This document shows, one piece after another, positions 1-7,394 of a stretch of DNA of 10,980 bases. Positions within the stretch are counted from its first letter, which is position 1; every line of letters starts with the position of its first letter. Under the pieces are notes generated by a model. The model had not been told where the DNA came from, made no database searches, and was given only the letters and a program-made list of their open reading frames with translations. Source of the stretch: CAYUAI01 sp964442745 (GTDB lineage Bacteria; Pseudomonadota; Gammaproteobacteria; S012-40); assembly GCA_964442745.1 (NCBI GenBank), contig CAYUAI010000117.1, forward strand, positions 1 through 10,980, in the 5' to 3' direction. Position numbers and translations under genes: made by a program.

Positions 1-481
1 GGTCTGTACCGCTAATTTTTTCTCCAATTTAACCAACCCGATACGCATTATTAATGCGGCGCTGCAATTTAAATTTCCTGATGCGAGCAGACAACTTGCT
101 CGCTTTGCAATCAACAGCACCGTTGGCATCTTAGGACTTTTTGATCCTGCCAAAAAATATTTCGCACTCGCCGCCAAAGAGGAAGACTTTGGACAAACCC
201 TAGGTCACTACGGTATCGGCCCCGGATTTTATATTATGCTACCTTTTTTAGGACCCTCGAATGTACGTGATAGTATTGGCCGACTGATCGATTTAACGCT
301 GGACCCTTTCGCCTATATATTAAATGATTTGGAATATTTAGCTGTCGAAGCATTTGATAATATTAATGCTTTATCGCTGGATAAAAACACCTATGAAGCC
401 ATTAAAAGAAATGCCTTAGATCCTTATTTTTTTATTCGAGATGCCTACTTTCAATTTCGTGCAGGGAAAATCAAAAAATAG
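1..481 (+). CDS. mlaA: MlaA (VacJ) phospholipid-asymmetry lipoprotein, 3' part
   Basis: This is the C-terminal 159 residues of an outer-membrane lipoprotein of the Mla pathway, read in the frame beginning at base 2; the signal peptide, lipobox and N-terminal part lie left of the window. Visible family hallmarks are FFSNLTNP (local residues 6-13), RFAINSTVGILGLFDPA (34-50), EDFGQTLGHYG (61-71) and the glycine/proline-rich stretch LPFLGPSNVRD (80-90). In the family, MlaA sits in the outer membrane with porins and removes phospholipids from the outer leaflet, passing them to periplasmic MlaC. The visible reading frame is uninterrupted and ends in TAG. It is followed after 47 bp by the mlaC relic in the same direction, as in mla clusters that carry mlaA next to mlaC. 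The family assignment is very secure; whether the unseen 5' part is intact is unknown. Confidence 0.95.
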   Translation, partial: VCTANFFSNLTNPIRIINAALQFKFPDASRQLARFAINSTVGILGLFDPAKKYFALAAKEEDFGQTLGHYGIGPGFYIMLPFLGPSNVRDSIGRLIDLTLDPFAYILNDLEYLAVEAFDNINALSLDKNTYEAIKRNALDPYFFIRDAYFQFRAGKIKK

Positions 482-528
482 CCATCCCGGCGAAAACACT
501 TTTATAATGGTTAACAAGGTAACGGACC

Positions 529-932
529 ATGAACTTAAAAAAATTGAACATACCATGTATTTTAGTATTGCTGCTTTCTATGACAGTATTCTCACCCACG
601 GCCATAGCTAGTCGTCCCACTGACGACATGAAAGCCAGTATCGATAACGTTTTAGCCACCCTTCGACAAGCAAGTCTGGATAAAACCAACAAGCACGAAC
701 AAATTAAATCGACCATTGATTAACGCTTTTATTTTAAGGGTATATCAAGACGCGCCTTAGGAAAAAACTGGAAAATGAAACAACATGGCGATGACGGGTT
801 GGTATATGATGTAGTGATTGAAGAAGTCAGCCTCATCAGAAATTATCGTAGTAGTTATCAAAGAAAGAAGGTATCGAAGCACTGATTAATGAAATGGAGA
901 AAAAAATTGCTTCTCTTCAGAACCCAAAGTAG
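529..932 (+). pseudogene. mlaC: Degraded mlaC (periplasmic phospholipid-binding protein, Ttg2D family)
   Basis: The first 64 codons still read as an exported MlaC-like protein: a basic, hydrophobic signal peptide with an AIA|S cleavage site near residue 27, then PTDDMKASIDNVLATLRQ. An in-frame TAA at 721-723 stops it exactly where the homologous text resumes in the same frame (RFYFKGISRRALGKNWK, 724-774). The text then jumps to the C-terminal family motif VYDVVIEEVSLIRNYRSSYQ (802-861), so roughly 80 residues of the central lipid-binding domain are absent. A frameshift after about 861 moves the last homologous piece, KEGIEALINEMEKKIA and onward, into another frame (864-932, ending TAG). An AAGG ribosome site at 516-519 survives. 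MlaC normally ferries phospholipids between MlaA and the inner-membrane MlaFEDB complex. Three independent lesions make this a pseudogene; the family identity rests on recognised motifs. Confidence 0.88.
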
Positions 933-949
933 GATGACAAAACATCCTA
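930..949 (+). repeat. Inverted repeat overlapping the mlaC relic's last stop
   Basis: TAGGATG (930-936) and CATCCTA (943-949) form a perfect 7-bp stem with the 6-nt loop ACAAAA; the first three bases are the TAG stop of the relic's final frame. No T-run follows on either strand, so it is not a canonical intrinsic terminator. It may be a weak 3'-end structure of the former mla transcript, or chance. Confidence 0.35.
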
Positions 950-961
950 AAATCTTACCAT

Positions 962-973
962 GAGTATACTCGT
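962..973 (+). promoter_or_regulatory. Possible -10 region upstream of the antiporter gene, within a palindrome
   Basis: GAGTATACTC (962-971) is a perfect 10-bp palindrome containing TATACT (965-970), a five-of-six match to a sigma70 -10 box, 63 bp before the antiporter start. No good -35 lies at the expected distance (942-947 reads ACATCC). The nine bases TATACTCGT (965-973) recur in reverse complement at 5864-5872 in the acnB/purB promoter region. Weakly supported as a promoter. Confidence 0.25.
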
Positions 974-1033
974 CCCAGTAATAAGTATTTTTCAGAATTA
1001 GCGGGATTTTTTAGCTTAGGTAGTTTTCGGTTT

Positions 1034-3013
1034 ATGGCACATAGCTATTTCAATGAAATCTTAATATTACTGGTTGCCGCCGTTACCATTACCCTATTAT
1101 TTATTCGGTTACAATTACCACCATTACTCGGTTATTTAACCGTAGGCGCATTGCTGGGTCCCTATGGATTAGCCTGGATCGATGATACGGAACATACCCG
1201 AGACTTTGCTGAATTTGGCGTGGTATTTTTATTATTTAGTATCGGGCTTGAATTTTCTTTACCGCAACTGATGCAAATGAAAGGTGCCGTATTCGGACTT
1301 GGTGGCTCGCAAGTGTTGCTTAGTACGCTGGCCACAACACTCATCGCCATGTATTTTGGCTTCTCCTTAGAAAGCGCAATCATCCTTGGTGGCGTCATTG
1401 CCATGTCATCCACCGCATTGGTGACCAAACAATTGACCGATCAAGCTGAATTACATAGCCAGCACGGAAAAAATGCCATTGGTATTGTGCTATTTCAAGA
1501 TGTCATGGTTATTCCATTTTTAATCCTTGTCACCAGTTTAACCACCAGCTCGTATCAAATGCCAGCCGCTGCCGTTGCTGCCGCCTTCACCCAAGGTCTG
1601 CTCGCTTTAGCATTGATTCTTGCCATCGGTCGCTGGATACTGAGCCCGGTATTTCGAAGAGTTGCAAAATTCCGTTCTACGGAATTGTTTACCCTCACGG
1701 CGCTGCTGGTCGCGCTGGGTGCCGCCTGGATAACTTATAAACTGGGCTTGTCGTTGGTGCTTGGTGCATTCATCGCGGGCATGATGCTGGGAGAAACTGA
1801 ATTTCGGTATCAAGTTGCCGCTGAAATTCGTCCTTTTCGTGACCTATTGCTTGGCTTATTTTTCATTACCATCGGCATGTTGTTTAACGCGAAATTGCTC
1901 CCCGACATCTGGGCAAACGTCTTGGTATTATTAGCCGCATTAATGATTGTCAAGCTATTACTGGTTTTTATACTTTGCAAAATTGCCGGCTGGAATCGCA
2001 TTGTTGCATTACGCACGGGTTTAGTACTGGCTCATGGCGGTGAATTCGGCTTTGCGATACTTGCCTTGGCACTGGATTCAAAGTTATTGCAGCCAAACAC
2101 CGGGCAAATCGTATTAGCCGCACTATTAATCAGCATGGTATTGTCACCACTGATCATCCGTTACAATGGCCATATTGCTTCATTGCTGCTCCCCAATGCG
2201 TCGATAAAGAACCAACGCATAAACAAAAAACGCATTGCCCATAGAATAAGCAATATAAAAGAGCATGTGATTATTTGCGGTTATGGACGTGTCGGGCAAA
2301 ATATCTCTGGTATACTCGAAGAAGAAGACATCCCTTTTAACGCCATTGATATTGATCCAGTCTTAGTGCAAAATGCCATCAAAGCAAAAGAACCGATCGC
2401 TTATGGTGACGCAACCAATATCGAATTACTCAATGCCGCCGGCTTAAATCAAGCGGCGGCTCTGGTCATCAGCATTGACAATGTGCATACCGCATTAAAA
2501 ATATTACGCAAGGTACGGGAGGTTCATCCGAGCATTCCGATCATAGTTAGAACCACCGACGACACTCAGTTGGAACATTTTCATCAAGCGAAAGCCACCG
2601 AAGTCATTCAAGAAAGAATGGAAGCCAGCTTGGTTCTCACCTCTCATCTGCTATTACGGCTCAAAGTGCCTGCACCCCATGTCGCGCATAAAATTCAGCA
2701 AGCGAGAAAAAATCATTACGCACAATTGCGCCAGCTGTTTCCTGGTGAAGATACCATCATGAATATTACCGATGAGAATAGCAAACAATTGCTTGCCATT
2801 GAGTTGCCTAAAGCGACGTGGGCCACCCAGCAATGCGTGAAAGACTTACCCATTCAAAAATACGATGTCTCGATAACGGCCATTCACCGCCAACAAAAAC
2901 GTATTGTTAACCCACCGCCTAACATGCAATTATTCGCGGGAGACATCCTCATTGTCTTTGGCGCACCCAGTGCACTAGCATGCCTAGAAGCAATACTGTT
3001 ACGCAGAAAATAA
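1034..3013 (+). CDS. Kef-type monovalent cation:proton antiporter (CPA2 family) with RCK domains
   Basis: This 659-residue inner-membrane protein probably exchanges K+ or Na+ for H+. Residues 1-385 are a run of about a dozen hydrophobic segments of the Na+/H+ exchanger fold. They include LGYLTVGALLGP (32-43), the Kef-like LFQD (153-156, with the membrane aspartate expected in CPA2 transporters), LGAFIAGMMLGE (243-254), LLLGLFFITIGM (271-282) and AHGGEFGFA (333-341). A cytosolic TrkA-N/RCK domain follows, with nucleotide-binding GYGRVGQ (416-422) and acidic residues ending the second strand (DIDP, 439-442). A TrkA-C-like domain occupies about 575-655. E. coli KefB and KefC lack that last domain, so this resembles the wider KefB/YbaL-like group; glutathione gating cannot be inferred. 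The ATG has only a weak AGG (1018-1020) 13 nt upstream, but the N-terminus fits the family. No KefF/KefG-like ancillary gene is adjacent. It converges on acnB. Confidence 0.93.
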   Translation: MAHSYFNEILILLVAAVTITLLFIRLQLPPLLGYLTVGALLGPYGLAWIDDTEHTRDFAEFGVVFLLFSIGLEFSLPQLMQMKGAVFGLGGSQVLLSTLATTLIAMYFGFSLESAIILGGVIAMSSTALVTKQLTDQAELHSQHGKNAIGIVLFQDVMVIPFLILVTSLTTSSYQMPAAAVAAAFTQGLLALALILAIGRWILSPVFRRVAKFRSTELFTLTALLVALGAAWITYKLGLSLVLGAFIAGMMLGETEFRYQVAAEIRPFRDLLLGLFFITIGMLFNAKLLPDIWANVLVLLAALMIVKLLLVFILCKIAGWNRIVALRTGLVLAHGGEFGFAILALALDSKLLQPNTGQIVLAALLISMVLSPLIIRYNGHIASLLLPNASIKNQRINKKRIAHRISNIKEHVIICGYGRVGQNISGILEEEDIPFNAIDIDPVLVQNAIKAKEPIAYGDATNIELLNAAGLNQAAALVISIDNVHTALKILRKVREVHPSIPIIVRTTDDTQLEHFHQAKATEVIQERMEASLVLTSHLLLRLKVPAPHVAHKIQQARKNHYAQLRQLFPGEDTIMNITDENSKQLLAIELPKATWATQQCVKDLPIQKYDVSITAIHRQQKRIVNPPPNMQLFAGDILIVFGAPSALACLEAILLRRK

Positions 3014-3091
3014 ATAAAAGCCTAAATCTTGAACGCTACGGGTATAGCCGACATTGGGCCATCTCGCGTTTGAAAACCGCGATGAGAATTG

Positions 3092-3135
3092 ATTTCACCT
3101 GGGTTTTTCTGGGGAATCCAGGTCTCAAGTGAGAT
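3092..3135. repeat. Nested imperfect hairpin in the convergent intergenic region
   Basis: The core is a 9-bp stem ACCTGGGTT (3097-3105) with AATCCAGGT (3115-3123), one G-T pair and a 9-nt loop. An alternative outer arm pairs ATTTCAC (3092-3098) with GTGAGAT (3129-3135), again with one wobble. TCTCA-AG-TGAGA (3123-3134) is a competing small palindrome on the right flank. It lies between the ends of two converging genes, where a bidirectional terminator or a repeat-family copy could sit. Neither strand has a T-run after the stem, so intrinsic termination is not clearly supported. The rest of 3014-3206 shows no gene or RNA that I can recognise. Confidence 0.4.
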
Positions 3136-3206
3136 TAAATGATAGGCGGCTCAATGCTGGGTATAGTTAAAACATCCTTGTCTTTAATGCCATTCTCCGA
3201 TTGTTT

Positions 3207-5771
3207 TTAGGACAGTTTAATTGGCATCACTTGCTCCGCAATGGTTTGATATTTTTCGATTTGGTGAAAATTAAGATACCGATAAATATTTTCCGATAAC
3301 GGCGCAATTTGACTGACAAAGGTTTGGTATTCTTGTTGGCTTGGAATGTATCCTAAACGTGCTGTCACGGCGGCTAATTCCGCCGAAGCCAAATAGACAT
3401 CTGCCTCCTTGCCTAAACGATTGGGAAAATTCCGTGTCGAGGTTGATACCACTTTTGCGCCATCGCTGACACGGGCTTGATTACCCATACATAATGAACA
3501 ACCTGGCATCTCAATTCTTGCGCCCACTCGACCATAAATGGCGTAATACCCTTCTTCGGTGAGTTGGTGAGCATCCATTTTAGTCGGTGGCGCAATCCAA
3601 AGTCGGGTGGGTACGGCACCGGCGTCTTCCAACACCTTACCGGCGGCTCGATAATGGCCGATATTGGTCATACAAGAGCCAATAAATACCTCATCAATCG
3701 ATTCGCCCGCCACATCCGATAAAAGTTTGACATCATCGGGATCATTCGGGCAGCACAATATCGGCTCATTGATTTCATTTAGATTGATATCAATCGTTGC
3801 CGCATATTGTGCATCGGCATCCGGTTCAAGCAATTGCGGTGCAGCTAACCAGGCTTGCATGGCATTGATGCGACGTTGCAAAGTTCGTTGATCACCATAC
3901 TCGCTGGCAATCATCCACTTTAATAAAGTCACATTCGATTCAAGATATTCAATCACCGGGCCTTTATTTAGGCGTACCGTACAACCATTGGCAGAACGCT
4001 CGGCTGAGGCATCAGCCAACTCAAAAGCCTGCTCCACTTTTAAATCCGACAAGCCTTCAATTTCCAAGACGCGCCCGGAAAATATATTTTTCTTATTTTG
4101 TTTTTCAACGGTTAATAATCCCTGCTGAATGGCCACGTAAGGAATCGCGTGTACTAAATCACGCAAGGTAATGCCGGGTTGCATGTCACCATGAAAACGA
4201 ACTAATACCGACTCTGGCATATCTAGCGGAATCACGCCTAACGCGGCCCCAAAAGCCACTAAGCCTGAACCGGCAGGAAAACTAATTCCCATGGGGAAAC
4301 GGGTATGAGAATCGCCGCCGGTACCCACGGTATCGGGCAACAACATGCGATTTAACCAAGAATGAATAATGCCATCCCCTGGGCGCAGTGAAACGCCGCC
4401 ACGGTTTTGAATAAACGTAGGCAAGTCATGCTGTAAAGTAATATCAACGGGCTTAGGATAGGCGGCGGTATGACAAAAACTTTGCATCACCAAGTCAGCA
4501 GAAAAACCCAAACAGGCCAGTTCTTTTAACTCATCGCGGGTCATCGCTCCCGTGGTATCTTGAGAACCCACGGTGGCCATGCGAGGCTCACAATAGGTGC
4601 CAGGATAAACACCGGCCACGCCGCAAGCCTTACCCACTATTTTCTGCGCGAGGGTAAATCCTTTACCGGTATCCTCAGGTATGGTCGGTCGTAAAAATAA
4701 ATCACTCGGGGGCAATGATAACGCCTCGCGTGTTTTATCGGTCAATGAGCGGCCGATAATCAGCGGTATACGACCACCGGCTCGCACTTCATCAGGCAAG
4801 GTGAGCGGTCGTAAATTAAATGTCGATAGCGTCTTGCCCTGAGCATTCAAAATAACCCCGTCATAAGGTCGAATGGTAATCACATCCCCCATGGATAAGG
4901 CTTGTACATCACATTCAATGGGTAGCGCCCCCGAATCTTCGGCGGTGTTAAAAAAAATGGGGGCTATTTGACCACCGATCACGATCCCGCCTTGACACTT
5001 GTTTGGCACATAAGGAATATCTTGCCCCATATGCCACAATACGGAATTGATCGCCGATTTTCGAGAAGACCCGGTGCCGACTACATCGCCCACATAAGCA
5101 AGAGGATGTCCTTTGGTTTTCAGGTTATCAATGATAGTTAAGACATCAGGCAGGCGACTGATCAGCATCGCTTTGGCATGCAGTGGAATATCTGGACGGC
5201 TCCAGGCTTCAGAGGCCGGTGATAAATCATCGGTGTTGGTTTCGCCCTCGACTTTAAATACGGTGACCGTCATCTCATCAGCTAACGCAGGCCGCCCAGT
5301 GAACCAAGTCGCTTGTGCCCAAGCCTCCGACACCTGTTTAGCATAATCGTTGGTTTTGGCTTTTTCCAATACATCATGGTAGGCATCAAATATCAATAAG
5401 GTATGGGATAAAGCTTGTGCTGCAATGGGGGCTAAATCATCGTCATCCAGCAAATCAATTAACGGACTAATGTTGTAACCACCTAGCATAGTGCCTAATA
5501 ACTCAGTGGCTTTCACTGGGGCAATTAAGGCGCTCGTGGTTGTTTTTTTTGCAATCGCCGATAAAAAACCCGCTTTCACATAGGCGGCCTGATCAACGCC
5601 GGGTGGCACTCGATGTATCAACAACTGAACCAGCAGCTCGGCATCATCTTTAGCTGGCGGTGGCTTTTTAAATAGCTCAACTAAATCGGCGGTTTGTTGG
5701 GTATCCAACGGCAAGGGTGGCAAGCCGGCAGCGGCCCGTTCTTCGACGTGTTTTTTATAAAGATCTAACAC
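3207..5771 (-). CDS. acnB: Aconitate hydratase B / 2-methylisocitrate dehydratase (AcnB)
   Basis: Cytosolic [4Fe-4S] aconitase that interconverts citrate and isocitrate in the TCA cycle; AcnB enzymes can also hydrate 2-methyl-cis-aconitate, and the apo-form binds mRNA in some bacteria. The 854 residues (E. coli AcnB has 865) follow the B-type order. A HEAT-like N-terminal domain covers about 1-160. The swivel domain then has GETNTDDLSPASEAWSRPDI (176-195) and GTGSSRKSAIN (232-242). The catalytic domains carry GGDSHTRFPMG (485-495) and SCMTNIGHYRAAGK (699-712). Cluster ligands are seen as Cys700, Cys758 and Cys761 (GCSLCMGNQAR), matching the E. coli 710/769/772 pattern. The start is GTG: an in-frame TGA lies four codons upstream and GAGGTG sits just before it. 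A TATACT box with a TG extension on the same strand (5867-5875) is a candidate promoter. It is divergent from purB and convergent with the antiporter gene. Confidence 0.98.
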   Translation of the reverse strand: MLDLYKKHVEERAAAGLPPLPLDTQQTADLVELFKKPPPAKDDAELLVQLLIHRVPPGVDQAAYVKAGFLSAIAKKTTTSALIAPVKATELLGTMLGGYNISPLIDLLDDDDLAPIAAQALSHTLLIFDAYHDVLEKAKTNDYAKQVSEAWAQATWFTGRPALADEMTVTVFKVEGETNTDDLSPASEAWSRPDIPLHAKAMLISRLPDVLTIIDNLKTKGHPLAYVGDVVGTGSSRKSAINSVLWHMGQDIPYVPNKCQGGIVIGGQIAPIFFNTAEDSGALPIECDVQALSMGDVITIRPYDGVILNAQGKTLSTFNLRPLTLPDEVRAGGRIPLIIGRSLTDKTREALSLPPSDLFLRPTIPEDTGKGFTLAQKIVGKACGVAGVYPGTYCEPRMATVGSQDTTGAMTRDELKELACLGFSADLVMQSFCHTAAYPKPVDITLQHDLPTFIQNRGGVSLRPGDGIIHSWLNRMLLPDTVGTGGDSHTRFPMGISFPAGSGLVAFGAALGVIPLDMPESVLVRFHGDMQPGITLRDLVHAIPYVAIQQGLLTVEKQNKKNIFSGRVLEIEGLSDLKVEQAFELADASAERSANGCTVRLNKGPVIEYLESNVTLLKWMIASEYGDQRTLQRRINAMQAWLAAPQLLEPDADAQYAATIDINLNEINEPILCCPNDPDDVKLLSDVAGESIDEVFIGSCMTNIGHYRAAGKVLEDAGAVPTRLWIAPPTKMDAHQLTEEGYYAIYGRVGARIEMPGCSLCMGNQARVSDGAKVVSTSTRNFPNRLGKEADVYLASAELAAVTARLGYIPSQQEYQTFVSQIAPLSENIYRYLNFHQIEKYQTIAEQVMPIKLS

Positions 5772-5776
5772 CTTTT

Positions 5777-5782
5777 CACCTC
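5777..5782 (-). promoter_or_regulatory. Ribosome binding site that fixes the acnB GTG start
   Basis: On the minus strand GAGGTG ends 5 nt before GTG (7 nt counted from GAGG). The in-frame TGA at 5781-5783 overlaps this site, so translation cannot begin further upstream. The only nearby upstream ATG on this strand is in that same frame and runs straight into the TGA. Confidence 0.85.
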
Positions 5783-5843
5783 AATTTTTCATAAAATTTA
5801 GCACCCAAAACGGCTGATTTACTAAACACGTGGGTTTAAATGC

Positions 5844-5874
5844 TTGACAGTAACGATATACTTACGAGTATAGC
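5844..5874 (+). promoter_or_regulatory. Candidate sigma70 promoter for purB
   Basis: A perfect -35 hexamer TTGACA (5844-5849) is followed after 19 nt by TATAGC (5869-5874), a four-of-six -10 box; the spacing is longer than the optimum of 17. It would give a purB leader of about 70 nt. The proposed -10 overlaps the -10 proposed for acnB on the other strand. No PurR-type operator is visible nearby. Confidence 0.45.
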
Positions 5875-5875
5875 A
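5867..5875 (-). promoter_or_regulatory. Candidate extended -10 promoter for acnB
   Basis: On the minus strand the sequence is TGCTATACT: an extended -10 (TGn) followed by TATACT, five of six matching the consensus. The region 17 nt upstream (AATGTC) is a poor -35, which an extended -10 can compensate for. The implied acnB leader is about 90 nt. Confidence 0.45.
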
Positions 5876-5942
5876 ACGCGATCTACCGAGACATTATATA
5901 AGGTTTGTTGTATATTTCTGCTTTTAAATGAATTGATAAAAT

Positions 5943-5946
5943 GGAA
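5943..5946 (+). promoter_or_regulatory. Ribosome binding site favouring the downstream purB start
   Basis: GGAA lies 6 nt before the ATG at 5953, whereas the in-frame ATG at 5941 has no purine-rich site before it, only AT-rich sequence. The shorter protein also has exactly 456 residues with catalytic residues at the E. coli numbering. Confidence 0.65.
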
Positions 5947-5952
5947 ACATGT

Positions 5953-7323
5953 ATGAATTTCACGCAGCTCACTGCCATTTCTCCGATTGACGGTCGATAT
6001 AGCGATAAAGTTAAAGCACTCAGGCCCATCTTCAGTGAATATGGGCTGATTCGGTATCGTGTTTTAGTCGAGATTCGATGGTTACAAATGCTAGCCTGCC
6101 ATGAAAGCATTGAAGAAGTGCCGACCCTCAGCGATGAAGCACTTTATACCTTGGATTCTATCATCAACCATTTTAATGAAAAAGACGCCGAAGACGTTAA
6201 AACGATCGAACGCACCACCAATCATGATGTAAAAGCGGTTGAGTATTTTTTAAAAAATCGAATACAGGATGTTGAAGAGCTTGAAAATATTAGTGAATTT
6301 ATTCACTTTGCCTGCACTTCAGAAGATATCAATAATCTAGCTTATGGGTTGATGCTAAAAGACGCTCGTCAGCAAATTTTATTACCATTGATGAAACAAC
6401 TGATGCAAGCGATCACTGAGCTTGCTCATCAATATGCCGATACCCCCATGTTATCCCGCACCCATGGTCAGCCCGCCTCACCCACTACCGTTGGTAAAGA
6501 AATGGCTAACGTGGCTCATCGCTTAACAAGACAATATCATCAATTTATCAGCATTCCCATCTTAGGTAAAATCAATGGGGCGGTAGGTAATTTTAATGCA
6601 CATTTATCCGCCTATCCAGAAGTGGATTGGCCGGTCATCGCCGAGAATTTTGTGACAGACCTCGGTTTACAATACAATTCACACACGATTCAAATTGAGC
6701 CGCATGACTATATCGCAGAATTGTTCCATACCTTGGCACGATTTAATACGATTGTGATGGATTTTAATCAAGATACATGGGGATATATCTCGTTAGGCTA
6801 TTTCAAACAAAAAACCATTGCCAATGAAGTCGGCTCCTCAACCATGCCGCATAAAGTTAATCCCATTGATTTTGAAAATTCAGAGGGTAATCTTGGTATT
6901 GCCAATGCGATTTTTGACCATTTAGCCCGCAAGTTACCCATTTCCCGTTGGCAACGTGATTTAACAGATTCTACTGTATTACGTAACCTAGGGGTTGGCA
7001 TCGCTCATTCAATGATAGCGTTTCAGTCTACCTTGAAAGGCATGAGTAAATTAGAAATTAACATGGATCACTTAGCCGCTGACCTTGACACCAACTGGGA
7101 AGTGCTGGCCGAACCTGTGCAAACAGTGATGCGGCGCTATGCCATAGAGAATCCCTATGAAAAATTAAAAGCGCTCACCCGCGGCCAAACCATTGATAAA
7201 ACAATACTGCACGAATTTATATTGTCACTTGATATTCCCGATCAGGCAAAAAATCAGTTATTAGCACTTACCCCGTCAAGTTATACAGGATATGCGAAAA
7301 CATTAGCAAAATCATTAAAGTAA
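5953..7323 (+). CDS. purB: Adenylosuccinate lyase
   Basis: PurB catalyses two fumarate-releasing steps of purine synthesis: SAICAR to AICAR, and adenylosuccinate to AMP. It is a cytosolic homotetramer of the fumarase/aspartase superfamily. Visible signatures are the N-terminal LTAISPIDGRY (6-16), ERTTNHDVKAVEYF (86-99), HFACTSEDINN (118-128), RTHGQPASPTT (169-179) and the superfamily loop GSSTMPHKVNPIDFENSEGN (294-313). With the start at 5953 the protein has 456 residues, the E. coli length, and the acid/base residues fall at His171 and Ser295, the E. coli numbering. An in-frame ATG at 5941 would add four residues but lacks a ribosome site. The gene is divergent from acnB rather than following mnmA/hflD as in enterics. 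No terminator is visible in the 71 bp to the next gene, so read-through is possible. Confidence 0.97.
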   Translation: MNFTQLTAISPIDGRYSDKVKALRPIFSEYGLIRYRVLVEIRWLQMLACHESIEEVPTLSDEALYTLDSIINHFNEKDAEDVKTIERTTNHDVKAVEYFLKNRIQDVEELENISEFIHFACTSEDINNLAYGLMLKDARQQILLPLMKQLMQAITELAHQYADTPMLSRTHGQPASPTTVGKEMANVAHRLTRQYHQFISIPILGKINGAVGNFNAHLSAYPEVDWPVIAENFVTDLGLQYNSHTIQIEPHDYIAELFHTLARFNTIVMDFNQDTWGYISLGYFKQKTIANEVGSSTMPHKVNPIDFENSEGNLGIANAIFDHLARKLPISRWQRDLTDSTVLRNLGVGIAHSMIAFQSTLKGMSKLEINMDHLAADLDTNWEVLAEPVQTVMRRYAIENPYEKLKALTRGQTIDKTILHEFILSLDIPDQAKNQLLALTPSSYTGYAKTLAKSLK

Positions 7324-7394
7324 ACTGATAAAAATCATTCCATGAGTCGCTATACACAAAGCGGAGCTGAGTATATCTTCAGGAGTTTTGAAGA

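Noticed and set aside
471..716. Minus-strand open frame of 81 codons across the mlaA/mlaC junction
   Set aside because: It is antisense to recognisable mlaA and mlaC text and has no family features.
3040..3166. GGGTATAG occurring twice (3040-3047 and 3159-3166) as a direct repeat
   Set aside because: Eight bases twice in 130 bp with unlike flanks is not convincing as a repeat element or att site.
3014..3206. Possible tRNA or small RNA gene in the convergent intergenic region
   Set aside because: No cloverleaf, no T-loop-like sequence and no promoter-plus-terminator pair could be found.
5544..5551. Run of eight T (A8 in the coding sense) inside acnB as a slippage site
   Set aside because: It encodes Lys-Lys-Thr in an otherwise intact frame, and no alternative product of interest follows a shift.
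5941..5952. Upstream in-frame ATG as the purB start
   Set aside because: It has no ribosome site, adds four non-conserved residues and breaks the exact correspondence with the E. coli length and catalytic numbering.
7324..7394. Promoter for the aguAB cluster (TATACA near 7351)
   Set aside because: The matching -35 position reads ATAAAA and there is no TG extension, so the box is not supported.
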